A DNA stretch of 64,000 bases from Cystobacter fuscus (GTDB lineage Bacteria > Myxococcota > Myxococcia > Myxococcales > Myxococcaceae), in NCBI RefSeq assembly GCF_002305875.1, contig NZ_CP022098.1:4278001-4342000 (forward strand). Direction: 5' to 3'. Shown one piece after another: positions 8,383 through 16,680 of this stretch (within the stretch, counting starts at the first letter, position 1; each line of letters opens with the position of its first letter). The notes under the pieces were generated by a model that did not search any database, had not been told where the DNA came from, and saw only the letters and a program-made list of their open reading frames with translations. Position numbers and translations under genes: made by a program.

Positions 8383-10358
8383 GCGAGGAGGGGCGGAACG
8401 CCGAGGAGGTGCGTTACCGGGCCCTGCTGGATCTGGACGTGTCGCGCCCGGAGGCCCGAGAGGAACTGGTGACCGGCCTGCACGACGAGAGCTGGCGGGT
8501 GCGCCGCGCGGCGGCCGAGGGGCTCGTGCGGCTGCCGGAGCGCGGGGCCGTGGTGGAGCGGCTCATCGCCGTGCTGGGCGAGCGCGACGAGACGGGCGCG
8601 CGCAACGCCGCGGCGGAGTCCCTCGCGGGCATGGGGGCCTCGGCGGTGCAGCCCCTGGTGCACCTGCTCGGACACGCGGATCCGGACCTGCGCAAGTTCG
8701 CCGCGGACATCCTCGGCCAGCTCGCGCTGCCGGAAGCGGAGGGCGCGCTGGTGGCCGTGCTGCTGGAGGATGGGGATCTCAACGTCCGGGTGGCGGCGGC
8801 GGAGGCCCTGGGCCGGGTGGGGGGACGCGGCGCGGCGTTCGCGCTCGAGCGCGTGCTGTCCAACCCCGAGCCCCTCCTGCGCCTGAGCGCCCTGGAGTCG
8901 CTCGCGGCGCTGCGCCATCCGCCCCCGCTCGCCGACGTGGTGCCCCTGCTCAACAACCCCCTGCTCAAGCGCAGCGCCTACCGGGTGCTGGGCCTCATCG
9001 AGCGCACCGAGGTCGTGGCGCTGGTGTGCCGGGGTCTGGCGGCGTCCGAGTCGCGCTCCACCCGGGAGGCGGCGCTCGTGGCGCTCGGCCAGCACTCCGC
9101 GCGGATGGCGGATGGCGCGCGTCCCGCCATGTACGCGGCCGTGGGCGAGGCGCTCCGGCGGCTGCTCGGGGCGGTGAGCTGGGTGACGAGCGCGCTGGAG
9201 TCCGGAGACATCGAGGTGAAGACCGGCGCGCTCGTGGCCGCGGCGGCCCTGCGCGAGCCCCGGCTGGCGCCCCTGGTGGCCGAGGTGGCCCAGGAGGAGC
9301 GGCTGGTGCCCGAGGTCATGCGCACGCTCGCGTGCTTCGGCCCGGAGACGGGACGCGAGCTGCTCGCGAGCATGGACCGGCTGTCCTTCCCCGCGCGCGA
9401 GGCGGCCGGACAGGTCCTGGTGGACATGGTGGACGAGTCCTTCGTGCCCGAGCTCGTCCAGATGCTCGACTGGGGCGAGGTGGATTTGAAGGGCGTGGCG
9501 GCGCGGGCGCTCGGACGCACGGGGGCGCTGGAAGCCGTGGAGCCGCTGGCGGGCTTCCTGTCCAACCCAGAGCTCGCCGGGGTGGCCGCTCGCGCGTTGG
9601 TGGCGCTGTCGGCGGGCTTTCGCGCGCAGGTGCTCCAGGTGCTGCAGACGTCCCTGGAGCAGGGGGCTCAGCCCGTGGTGCTCAACGCCCTGGTGCGCGT
9701 GGGCGGCACGGCCCAGCTCCCCCTGGTGCGGCGCATCGCCCGGGAGGCGTCCGTGCCCCTGCGTGCCACCGCCGTGGAGGTGCTCGCCGCGGTGGATCCC
9801 TCCGGGGGTCTGGAGCTGGCGCGCGTGGCGCTGGTGGACGAGGCCCCCCGGGTGCGTGCCGCCGCGGTGCGGGTGCTCGGCCAGGTGGGGGATGTCTCCC
9901 TGGCGCCGCTGCTGCAACGGGCCCTGTCGGATGATGCGTTGGAGGTGCGGCTCGCCGCCCTGGAAGCGGTGGGCGAGTGCGGAGCGGTGGCGCTCGCGGA
10001 GGACCTGGAGGCCTTGGTGCGGCATCCGGATGGAGCCATCGCCTTCCGGGCGGTGCGCTCGCTGGCGCGCCTGGGCGTGCTGCGCGACGAGGTCATCCAA
10101 CACGCGGTGGCCCATGAGGACCACGAGGTGGTGAAGGCGGCGCTGCTGGCGGGCGCGGCCTCCGGGGGCGGCGAGGCCCTGGCACTGGGCCTGCTCGGCC
10201 ATGCCCACTGGGACGTGCGCGCCGCGGCGGCCCGGGTGCTGGCGGACTCCCGCGAGGAGCGGCTGCTGCCGCCGCTGATGAACGCATTGCTCTCCGAGAC
10301 GGATGCACTGGCTCGTCGGGCGCTGGTGGACGCGGTGGAACGCTTGTCGGGACGTTGA
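8379..10358 (+). CDS. HEAT-repeat protein of the chemosensory operon
   Basis: A 659-residue protein made almost entirely of alpha-helical HEAT/PBS-lyase-like repeats of about 30-35 residues: recurring blocks such as LHDESWRVRRAAAEGLVRL, ADPDLRKFAADILGQLALP and DEAPRVRAAAVRVLGQVGD. No signal peptide, membrane segment or catalytic motif is visible. Such solenoids bind partner proteins. It is translationally coupled on both sides (ATGA after cheW; TTGA or short overlap with cheR), so it is very likely a working part of this Che pathway. From memory, the M. xanthus Che7 system uses a HEAT-repeat protein (Cpc7) as output; equivalence is not shown here because the fatty-acid desaturase and receptor of Che7 are absent. 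Confidence 0.85.
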   Translation: MSEEGRNAEEVRYRALLDLDVSRPEAREELVTGLHDESWRVRRAAAEGLVRLPERGAVVERLIAVLGERDETGARNAAAESLAGMGASAVQPLVHLLGHADPDLRKFAADILGQLALPEAEGALVAVLLEDGDLNVRVAAAEALGRVGGRGAAFALERVLSNPEPLLRLSALESLAALRHPPPLADVVPLLNNPLLKRSAYRVLGLIERTEVVALVCRGLAASESRSTREAALVALGQHSARMADGARPAMYAAVGEALRRLLGAVSWVTSALESGDIEVKTGALVAAAALREPRLAPLVAEVAQEERLVPEVMRTLACFGPETGRELLASMDRLSFPAREAAGQVLVDMVDESFVPELVQMLDWGEVDLKGVAARALGRTGALEAVEPLAGFLSNPELAGVAARALVALSAGFRAQVLQVLQTSLEQGAQPVVLNALVRVGGTAQLPLVRRIAREASVPLRATAVEVLAAVDPSGGLELARVALVDEAPRVRAAAVRVLGQVGDVSLAPLLQRALSDDALEVRLAALEAVGECGAVALAEDLEALVRHPDGAIAFRAVRSLARLGVLRDEVIQHAVAHEDHEVVKAALLAGAASGGGEALALGLLGHAHWDVRAAAARVLADSREERLLPPLMNALLSETDALARRALVDAVERLSGR

Positions 10359-10384
10359 GTGAAGGGGGGAGGGCCGCGCGGGTG

Positions 10385-11254
10385 ATGCCTTTCGATACAG
10401 GCAGGCCGGAGATGACCGCGGAGGAGTTCCGCCTGTTGCGGGACTTCGTGTATGCCTACTGCGGCATCCTGGTCCGCGACGACATGAAGTACGTCATGGA
10501 GCGCCGGTTGTGGCCCCGGCTGGAAGCCCTGGGCCTGACGGATTTCAGCACCTACTACCGCTACCTGCGCTTCGACGCCCAGCGCCGCTCCGAGCTGGAG
10601 ACGGCCGTCGAGGCGCTCACCACCCACGAGACGTACTTCTTCCGCGAGCCGCGCCAGCTCAAGGCCTTCTCCGAGGAGGTGTTGCCGGTGCTCGAGCGCC
10701 GCAACGCGCGCTCGCGGCGCCTGCGCATCTGGTCCGCGGGCTGCTCGTCCGGGGAAGAGGCCTACACCGTGGCCATGCTCCTCTTGGAGAGCGGGCGCTT
10801 CGAGGGGTGGGAGCTCGAGGTGCACGGCACGGACATCTCCCGCCGGGTGCTCAACGCGGCGCGCCTGGGCGAGTACGGGCCGAGTGCCCTGCGCTCCACG
10901 TCCGCGGACAAGCTCGCGCGCTACTTCGTCCACGTGGGGCCCAACCGCGTGCGCGTGCGCGACGACGTGCGCGCCATGGTGTCCTTCGGGCACCACAACC
11001 TGCGCGACGTGGACTCCGTTCCCCTGGCCTCGCGCGTGGACGCCGTCTTCTGCCGCAACGTGCTCATCTACTTCGACGCGCCCGCGCGCCAGCGTGTGCT
11101 GCGGCTGCTCTACGACAAGCTGGTGCCTGGCGGCTACCTCATGCTGGGGCACTCGGAGAACCTCATCAACCTGAGCGCCGACTTCGAGCTGGTGCACCTG
11201 CGCGGGGATCTCGTCTACCGCAGGCCCGAGATGGGCGGGGGAGGGGGCACATGA
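10385..11254 (+). CDS. cheR: Chemoreceptor methyltransferase CheR
   Basis: A 289-residue SAM-dependent glutamate methyltransferase. Residues about 10-75 form the N-terminal helical domain (EEFRLLRDFVYAYCGILV); the Rossmann domain follows with RIWSAGCSSGEEAYTVAMLL (SAM-binding) and FCRNVLIYFD. The frame also permits a TTG start at 10355 overlapping the HEAT-gene stop; ATG 10385 was preferred because a GGGGGAGG tract lies upstream, although the spacing is a little long. CheR normally methylates receptor glutamates for adaptation. Its presence, with CheB, implies that this pathway uses a methylated receptor even though none is encoded here. Confidence 0.94.
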   Translation: MPFDTGRPEMTAEEFRLLRDFVYAYCGILVRDDMKYVMERRLWPRLEALGLTDFSTYYRYLRFDAQRRSELETAVEALTTHETYFFREPRQLKAFSEEVLPVLERRNARSRRLRIWSAGCSSGEEAYTVAMLLLESGRFEGWELEVHGTDISRRVLNAARLGEYGPSALRSTSADKLARYFVHVGPNRVRVRDDVRAMVSFGHHNLRDVDSVPLASRVDAVFCRNVLIYFDAPARQRVLRLLYDKLVPGGYLMLGHSENLINLSADFELVHLRGDLVYRRPEMGGGGGT

Positions 11255-12288
11255 GCGCCGAGGAACCCCTGAAGGTGTTGGTGGTGGACGACTCGGCGCC
11301 CAACCGCCGGCTGCTCACGGAGCTGCTGGAGTCCTCGCCGGACGTGCGCGTGGTGAGCACCGCCTCCGACGGCAACGAGGGCCTGCGCCAGGTGCTGGCG
11401 CTGCACCCGGACGTGGTGACGTTGGATCTGGAGATGCCGCGGCTGGGCGGCTACTCCTTCCTGCGCCTGCTCAAGAGCGCCGCGCCCACGCCCGTCATCG
11501 TCATCTCCAGCTACGCGCACAAGGCGGACGTGTTCAAGGCGCTGGAGCTGGGTGCCTTCGACTTCATCGCCAAGCCCTCCAAGCCCACGCCCGACGCGCT
11601 GGAGCGGCTGCGCCGGGAACTGCACGAGAAGGTCCACGCCGCGCGGCGGGTACGCGCGGAGCTTCAGCCCACGGTGCGCCGCCCGCGCGTCATTCCCCTG
11701 GAGCCCTCGTTCGTGGTGGGCGTGGGCGCCTCCACGGGTGGCCCGCCCGCGGTGCAGCGGCTGTTGGAGTCGCTCTCGCCCGAGCCCTCGATGAGCCTGC
11801 TGGTGTGCCAGCACATGCCCAAGCAGTTCACCCGCGCCTTCGCCGAGCGCCTGGATCGCCTGGGCCCCTTCACGGTGCGCGAGGCGCAGGAGGGAGACAC
11901 GCTCCAGCCGGGCCATGTCTTCATCGCCCCCGGTGGACGGCAGCTCGTGGTGTACCGGCAGGGTGGGCAGTACACGCTCGGGACACCGCCGCCGACGATG
12001 CAGGACAAGCACGCGCCCTCGGTGGACCGGCTCTTCATGAGCCTGGCGGAGGTGTTCGGTTCCAAGGCGGTGGGTGTGGTACTGACGGGCATGGGCTCGG
12101 ACGGGGCCCTGGGCGCCAAGAGCATCCGCAAGGCGGGCGGTGAGGTGTGGGCGGAGTCGGAGCGCACGGCGGTCATCTACGGAATGCCCCAGGAGGCGGT
12201 GGCCACCGGAGCGGTGAGCCGGGTGCTGCCGCTCGGGGAGATCGGCCCGGCGCTGGTGGAGCTGGCACGGAAGAGACGGGTGACATGA
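11251..12288 (+). CDS. cheB: Chemotaxis methylesterase/glutamine deamidase CheB
   Basis: A 345-residue two-domain CheB starting at an ATGA overlap with cheR. The receiver domain (1-125) has D59 in VVTLDLEMPRLGG and AKPS. A basic linker (about 125-150) leads to the methylesterase domain, with the catalytic triad visible: S161 in VGASTGG, H188 in CQHMPKQF and the Asp in LTGMGSDGALG. CheA phosphorylation of the receiver is expected to activate demethylation of receptor glutamates. The stop overlaps the ATG of the following oxygenase-like gene. Confidence 0.95.
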   Translation: MSAEEPLKVLVVDDSAPNRRLLTELLESSPDVRVVSTASDGNEGLRQVLALHPDVVTLDLEMPRLGGYSFLRLLKSAAPTPVIVISSYAHKADVFKALELGAFDFIAKPSKPTPDALERLRRELHEKVHAARRVRAELQPTVRRPRVIPLEPSFVVGVGASTGGPPAVQRLLESLSPEPSMSLLVCQHMPKQFTRAFAERLDRLGPFTVREAQEGDTLQPGHVFIAPGGRQLVVYRQGGQYTLGTPPPTMQDKHAPSVDRLFMSLAEVFGSKAVGVVLTGMGSDGALGAKSIRKAGGEVWAESERTAVIYGMPQEAVATGAVSRVLPLGEIGPALVELARKRRVT

Positions 12289-13088
12289 AGACCTTTCCCG
12301 CGCAGTTCGCGGATCTGCTCACGCCCCGGGGGCGGCGCATCCTGGAGGGCCGGGACGACGAGGCCTGCGGCGCGCTCCTCAAACCGGGCCAGCGCTTCGT
12401 GGCGCTCCATGGGGTGATCGACGCGCGCAAGGCGGCGGCCTGCCGGGACGCGCTGGAGGCGGCGCTGCCGGGCACGCTCTCGCCCATGGAGGACCCCATT
12501 CCCCCCGAGAGCATCCTCGGGATGACGGAGAACTACGAGGAGCTGCTGCCCAAGACGGTGCGGGTGAGCACGGCGATGCTGGAGAGTCGGCGCTCGCGCT
12601 CGTATGCGGCCGCGGAGCGGGTGGGGCTGGTGGAGATGATGCGCTCGGACAGCTTCGCGGCGTTCGCGGCGGCGGTGAGTGGCCGGTCGCTGCGGCGCAA
12701 GTGGGGCATCCAGGTGCTGTGCTACGGCCCGGGGGACTACGCGGGGCCGCACAACGATCACCACCCCGAGGACGAGGAAGCGCGCGACGGCTACGTGGAC
12801 ATGCACCTCACGTTCGCCACGCCCGCGGTGGCGCACCAGTGGCTCATCTACTCCAAGCAGGGACACTTCTCGGAGATGAAGAGCGTGAACACGCTGGGCG
12901 GCATCACCGTGTACCGGCTGCCCTTCTGGCACTACACCACGCCGCTCATGGCCCGGCCGGGTCGCGACGAGGACGCACGGCGCTGGGTGCTGCTCGGCAC
13001 CTTCCTGGACGCGCCCGCGCAGCGCCGCAAGGGCACCGCCGTCGAGCCGCCTCCCGTGTCGGCCGCCTCCGTGCTGCTGCGGCGCTGA
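12285..13088 (+). CDS. Putative 2OG-Fe(II) oxygenase coupled to the Che operon
   Basis: A 267-residue protein starting at an ATGA overlap with cheB. I do not recognise a named family. Residues about 140-245 look like a prolyl-hydroxylase-type 2-oxoglutarate/Fe(II) fold. CYGPGDYAGPHND supplies an H156-x-D158 iron pair at the expected place after a tyrosine-rich strand. A second histidine (H216, LPFWHYTTPL) lies before a basic stretch with R224/R227 that could bind 2-oxoglutarate. The sequence is cytosolic, with no signal or membrane segment. Translational coupling suggests a role tied to the Che pathway, perhaps its output, but substrate and activity are unknown. A catalytically inert cupin-like fold is the alternative. 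Confidence 0.6.
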   Translation: MKTFPAQFADLLTPRGRRILEGRDDEACGALLKPGQRFVALHGVIDARKAAACRDALEAALPGTLSPMEDPIPPESILGMTENYEELLPKTVRVSTAMLESRRSRSYAAAERVGLVEMMRSDSFAAFAAAVSGRSLRRKWGIQVLCYGPGDYAGPHNDHHPEDEEARDGYVDMHLTFATPAVAHQWLIYSKQGHFSEMKSVNTLGGITVYRLPFWHYTTPLMARPGRDEDARRWVLLGTFLDAPAQRRKGTAVEPPPVSAASVLLRR

Positions 13089-13101
13089 AGTGCCCTCGGG
13101 G

Positions 13102-15228
13102 ATGCCCGTGAGGGTTTCTGTCACGACGCGGGGTGGTGGAGTGGCGTTGCTGCTGCTGGCCGTCGTCGTGCTGGCGGGGTGCGCCGCGAGTGCTCCACTC
13201 GTCCTGGCCGAGGGGACAGGCGGGTCCGGCGCTTCCTCGGGAGAGGCACTCGCCTGTGGCGGACAGGCCCTGCCTGCGGGGTGGCCCGACCTGTCGTCGG
13301 GTGATTCCGAGGCGTTGCTGGCCCCCTTCCTGGGATGTGCCTCGCCCGGGGACTACGTGGCGTTGCAGGAGCGAGTGGACATGCCCCGGCTGGTGGAGGC
13401 ACTGGACGGCTGGAGCGCCGTGCGGCTGGGTGCCCTCGGGCCGGTGCGCGCGGATGCCGCCGATGTCCTCGCCCGCAAGCGCGCCGGCTTCCTGATTGAG
13501 GCCACCGAGCGTTATGGGCACTACCACGCGGAGGTGTTCGCCCTCTTCGTGCTGCACTCGGCCCATGACGACGAGGTGCGCGCGCTGCTGCGCCTGCTGG
13601 CCCGGGACAAGCAGTTGGGACAGACGCTGGGGCTGATGCCCGCCGTGCGTGAGGAGCTGGAGCGGCGAGGACTGCCGCTGGCGGCCTATCCGGAGCGGGC
13701 CGAGCGGCCCCGTGACGTGCTGAGGGGGCTGGGCCGCGCGGCCCGGGACGCGCTCTCCACCAGTCCGACGAGTGACGGCGGGCGGTACAGCGAATTGTCC
13801 GAGCGGTGGAAGCAGTTGCCCGCGCCCTACCAGGAGGCGGCGCACGAGGTGGAGTGGGCCCTGGCGCTGCGGCACTTCAGTCCTGGGAGCGTGGTGGTGG
13901 GCAGCTTCGACGCGGTGACGTTCGGCGTGCCGCTGGGCTTCTATTACCTGGTGCTCGGCACGGGGCAGGGGGTGGCCTCGCTGTCCCGGGGCCAGTACGA
14001 GCAGGCCACACGGGAGTTGGCACCGGCCCTGTTGCTCGGGGCGCTGTACGCCGGAGGCCGGGGCCCGCGAGTCCTGTCCGAGGCGCGAGGTGCCTCGGGG
14101 GCCGGACTGGCCGAGCCGCGCCTGACGGCGCTGAAGGAACGGGTGCGGCAGTTGGAGGCGAGGCTGGGCGTGGAGGGACTGCGAGCGCTGGCCCGGGACA
14201 TCCAAGCCAGCCGGGAGGCGGGCCACTTCGTGGCGGTGGGGGGAGTGGATGCCGCGCTGGCCCTGCGTGAGGCGCGGGGAGATGTGGCCAGGGCCCAGGC
14301 GATGATGGCCAGGGCCCGACCCGAGGCCACGGGCTCGCCAGCGGGGAAGGGGGGGACGGGGGCGAGTTCCGGGAAGGTGGCCACGGTGGCGGACGACGCC
14401 ACACGCTCCACCCTCGAGCGGAGTGGTGCCGCGGAACGCTCCAGGGGCATCGCCTCGCTGGTGGACGAGGAGGTGGGCCTCACCCGGGACGTGGTGGAGG
14501 CCCGGCTGGCGCTGGTGGAAAGCGAGGCCACGGGTCCGCGTCTGCCCAGGGACGTGGTGGTGCTGGAGAGGCAGCGGCCCTCCTTGGATGCGCCTCCGTC
14601 CGGAGCCGAGGGCAACCCGCGTTGGAGTGAGTACGTCGCCTACTACGAGAGGCGGCTGGGGGAACTCGAGCGGGGGAAGGCCGTCGAAGGGCCTCTGCGC
14701 TGGGTTGCCTACGAGCGGATGTGGGGCGGATTCACCCGGGGACTCGCCTTCGAGCGCTTCATGGTGAACCTGTTGCGCGAAGACGCGAAACGGCCTCGGG
14801 CGCAGCGTCGCTTCCTCGGTGACTTCGACCAGCCTCGCGTCGAGGCATACGTGGGCGTGAAAAAACAGGAGACCGGTTTGCGCTACGCGGATGTGCTCGT
14901 CATCGAAGAAGGCGCGCTCGGCGGGCGAACACGTCGTGTGGAGACGTTCAGCTTCAAGAGCCGCGACCTGTCGGGACTGAAGTACAAAGATCTGAAGGCG
15001 CAGATCGTTGTGGATGCGAAGGAAGCTTTGACGAAGTACGGCGAGACGCTGAATATCCGCCGAGGCTCCCTCCAGTCCCTTTTCCCAGGGGGCAGTGAGG
15101 TGCAGGTCCCGAGGGTCCGCCTCATCTACGAGGGAGGCAACCTCAAGCCCAGGGATCCAGACTTCTTGAAGAGAGCCGTGAACGAAACCAGGCAATTGGT
15201 CCCGGGTGTGGAGGTGTTGGTCCAATGA
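13102..15228 (+). CDS. Polymorphic lipoprotein toxin (SitA-like), copy 1
   Basis: A 708-residue predicted outer-membrane lipoprotein. The hydrophobic signal VALLLLAVVVLAGC ends in a lipobox with C27; ATG 13102 gives a compact signal (GTG 13090 or 13111 are alternatives). A long shared stalk (about 30-590) contains a Gly/Ala-rich helical segment and ends at GLRYADVLV. The last ~115 residues are a cassette-specific tip with RYAD...VETFSFKSR, resembling a PD-(D/E)xK nuclease core in which Ser sits where Glu is usual. The stalk resembles myxobacterial SitA polymorphic toxins, lipoproteins passed between kin by outer-membrane exchange; family and delivery are inference. The stop overlaps the immunity gene start (ATGA). 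The tip has visibly lower GC than the stalk. The start lies 13 nt after the Che operon. Confidence 0.75.
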   Translation: MPVRVSVTTRGGGVALLLLAVVVLAGCAASAPLVLAEGTGGSGASSGEALACGGQALPAGWPDLSSGDSEALLAPFLGCASPGDYVALQERVDMPRLVEALDGWSAVRLGALGPVRADAADVLARKRAGFLIEATERYGHYHAEVFALFVLHSAHDDEVRALLRLLARDKQLGQTLGLMPAVREELERRGLPLAAYPERAERPRDVLRGLGRAARDALSTSPTSDGGRYSELSERWKQLPAPYQEAAHEVEWALALRHFSPGSVVVGSFDAVTFGVPLGFYYLVLGTGQGVASLSRGQYEQATRELAPALLLGALYAGGRGPRVLSEARGASGAGLAEPRLTALKERVRQLEARLGVEGLRALARDIQASREAGHFVAVGGVDAALALREARGDVARAQAMMARARPEATGSPAGKGGTGASSGKVATVADDATRSTLERSGAAERSRGIASLVDEEVGLTRDVVEARLALVESEATGPRLPRDVVVLERQRPSLDAPPSGAEGNPRWSEYVAYYERRLGELERGKAVEGPLRWVAYERMWGGFTRGLAFERFMVNLLREDAKRPRAQRRFLGDFDQPRVEAYVGVKKQETGLRYADVLVIEEGALGGRTRRVETFSFKSRDLSGLKYKDLKAQIVVDAKEALTKYGETLNIRRGSLQSLFPGGSEVQVPRVRLIYEGGNLKPRDPDFLKRAVNETRQLVPGVEVLVQ

Positions 15229-16565
15229 AGGCGCCGAGCGTGCATGGCTTGCAGCCGGAGGACAGCCTCAAACTCATTTTCGACGCTGCTTTCGACTCGA
15301 AAGCGGCACTGAAGAGTGAGTTGGAGCCGTTTCTCCAGTCGCTTGAGGAGTACGCCAATGGGTGGCTGCCGGATGTCGCTGAGGGCAAGCGGCGACGCAA
15401 ATACGCCCGCGCCGCCATCTGGAAGGCACTGGAGGAGCAGCGCGGCGAAAAAAGCACGTCCATCGGGCTCTATCGCACGAAGTGGCCCTCGTTGGATATG
15501 TCGCTCAGTCTCTGGTTTCCACCGCTGTCTCCCAACCTGGGAGTCTTCATCAACGTGAAACCGCTCTCTTTCTTCTCGGAGGTGGAGCGTTGCCGCCACT
15601 TCGTGGAGATGGTGCGCACATGGGCCTCTCGCTACCCGGTTGCCTATGCCATGGCCCACAGTACCGATGACAGAGCATTGGCGGGCGCTCCCAATTTCGG
15701 CCGCGACGACGAGACTGAATGCAGAGACGGTTTCGACAAGATCTACGAGGTGTGCTGGCTCAACGTCTTCGGTCCGAAGTTGGTGGAAACCGTCGGCCGC
15801 GAGCGCATGCTGTCCGCGCCGGCCTGGAGGGTGGAGGAGTTGCCCAATGGTGGCGTGCTCCTGGTGACGAGGCCCACCGTCACGGACTTCGCCAGCGAGG
15901 AGGCGCGCCTCGTCCAGGCTCGCGTTCACTGTCACCTCCGGCCGGACCTGGACTTCTCCACCGTACTGCGCACCCTGCGCGAGCGCAGCGCCACGCTCGC
16001 TCCCGTGGAGCCCCGCTTCCACCCTGAGCTGGCCCCGCTCCTCTCGCGCGTGGTGGACGACGTCGCCAGCTACGAGCGGCAGCGGAAGATTGCCGAACTC
16101 AACGCGTGGCAACCTCCCGAGCCCGAGGAGTGGCGACCCGCCGACTCGGCCCTGCCTTCGGACGTGGAGGACCCGGAGCGAGCGTGCGCGCACTACCGCT
16201 ATCTCGCCGAGCACCTCGTGGCCCTGCTGCACACGAAGGTGCCCTCCATCTTCGAGGCGACACCCGAGTCCCTCACGGAGGCCGACTTCTACTTCTGGCA
16301 CGAGGAGTTCCCGACGAGCCGCCTGCGGGAGAACATCGACGCGCACGCGGTGCCCGCCATTGGCGCCTACCTGGGTCAGGTGCTGGTGCGAAACCTCGGA
16401 GGCCGGTGGATTCCGCGCGAGAAGCTCGAGGAGGCCCAGGTGCTCGTGGGCCACCGCGTCTGGTTTCCCTTCGTCCGCGCACGTCATTACATGCGCTCGC
16501 GCCAGGCGCTCCTGGACCACTCCCTGACCTGGCTCTACCGCGTGGCCGAGCGGCACCGTTCCTGA
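13128..16565 (+). repeat. Tandem duplication, copy 1 (toxin/immunity cassette)
   Basis: This stretch matches 16731-20168 at a constant offset of 3603 bp from the toxin signal sequence to the immunity stop. The outer parts are nearly identical, with only a handful of codon changes. The block of about 14905-15745 has diverged strongly but keeps the same length. Confidence 0.95.
15225..16565 (+). CDS. Putative immunity protein for toxin copy 1
   Basis: A 446-residue soluble protein starting at an ATGA overlap with its toxin, the usual toxin-immunity layout. There is no signal peptide, so it acts in the cytosol, where a nuclease tip would also act. The middle (about 170-270: CWLNVFGPKLVE, then GGVLLVTRPTVTD) resembles the immunity families Imm52/DUF3396 only loosely. 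Residues about 1-175 differ from the second immunity protein (roughly 60% identical by eye). The remaining ~270 residues are almost identical, with only two changes seen (DAHAVPAI versus DTRAVPAI). The N-terminal part is thus likely to give specificity. It is larger than most immunity proteins, and its conserved half may have another role. No characterised relative was recognised. Confidence 0.65.
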   Translation: MKAPSVHGLQPEDSLKLIFDAAFDSKAALKSELEPFLQSLEEYANGWLPDVAEGKRRRKYARAAIWKALEEQRGEKSTSIGLYRTKWPSLDMSLSLWFPPLSPNLGVFINVKPLSFFSEVERCRHFVEMVRTWASRYPVAYAMAHSTDDRALAGAPNFGRDDETECRDGFDKIYEVCWLNVFGPKLVETVGRERMLSAPAWRVEELPNGGVLLVTRPTVTDFASEEARLVQARVHCHLRPDLDFSTVLRTLRERSATLAPVEPRFHPELAPLLSRVVDDVASYERQRKIAELNAWQPPEPEEWRPADSALPSDVEDPERACAHYRYLAEHLVALLHTKVPSIFEATPESLTEADFYFWHEEFPTSRLRENIDAHAVPAIGAYLGQVLVRNLGGRWIPREKLEEAQVLVGHRVWFPFVRARHYMRSRQALLDHSLTWLYRVAERHRS

Positions 16566-16680
16566 CGGCTCTGTCTCCACCTCGCACTGTCTCTGACGAG
16601 CACTAGTGAGTAGCTCCCTGAGGAACTGGAGAGGGTGGCTATCCTTGAGGAACGGTGGTGCTACCAACGAGGATGCCCTC

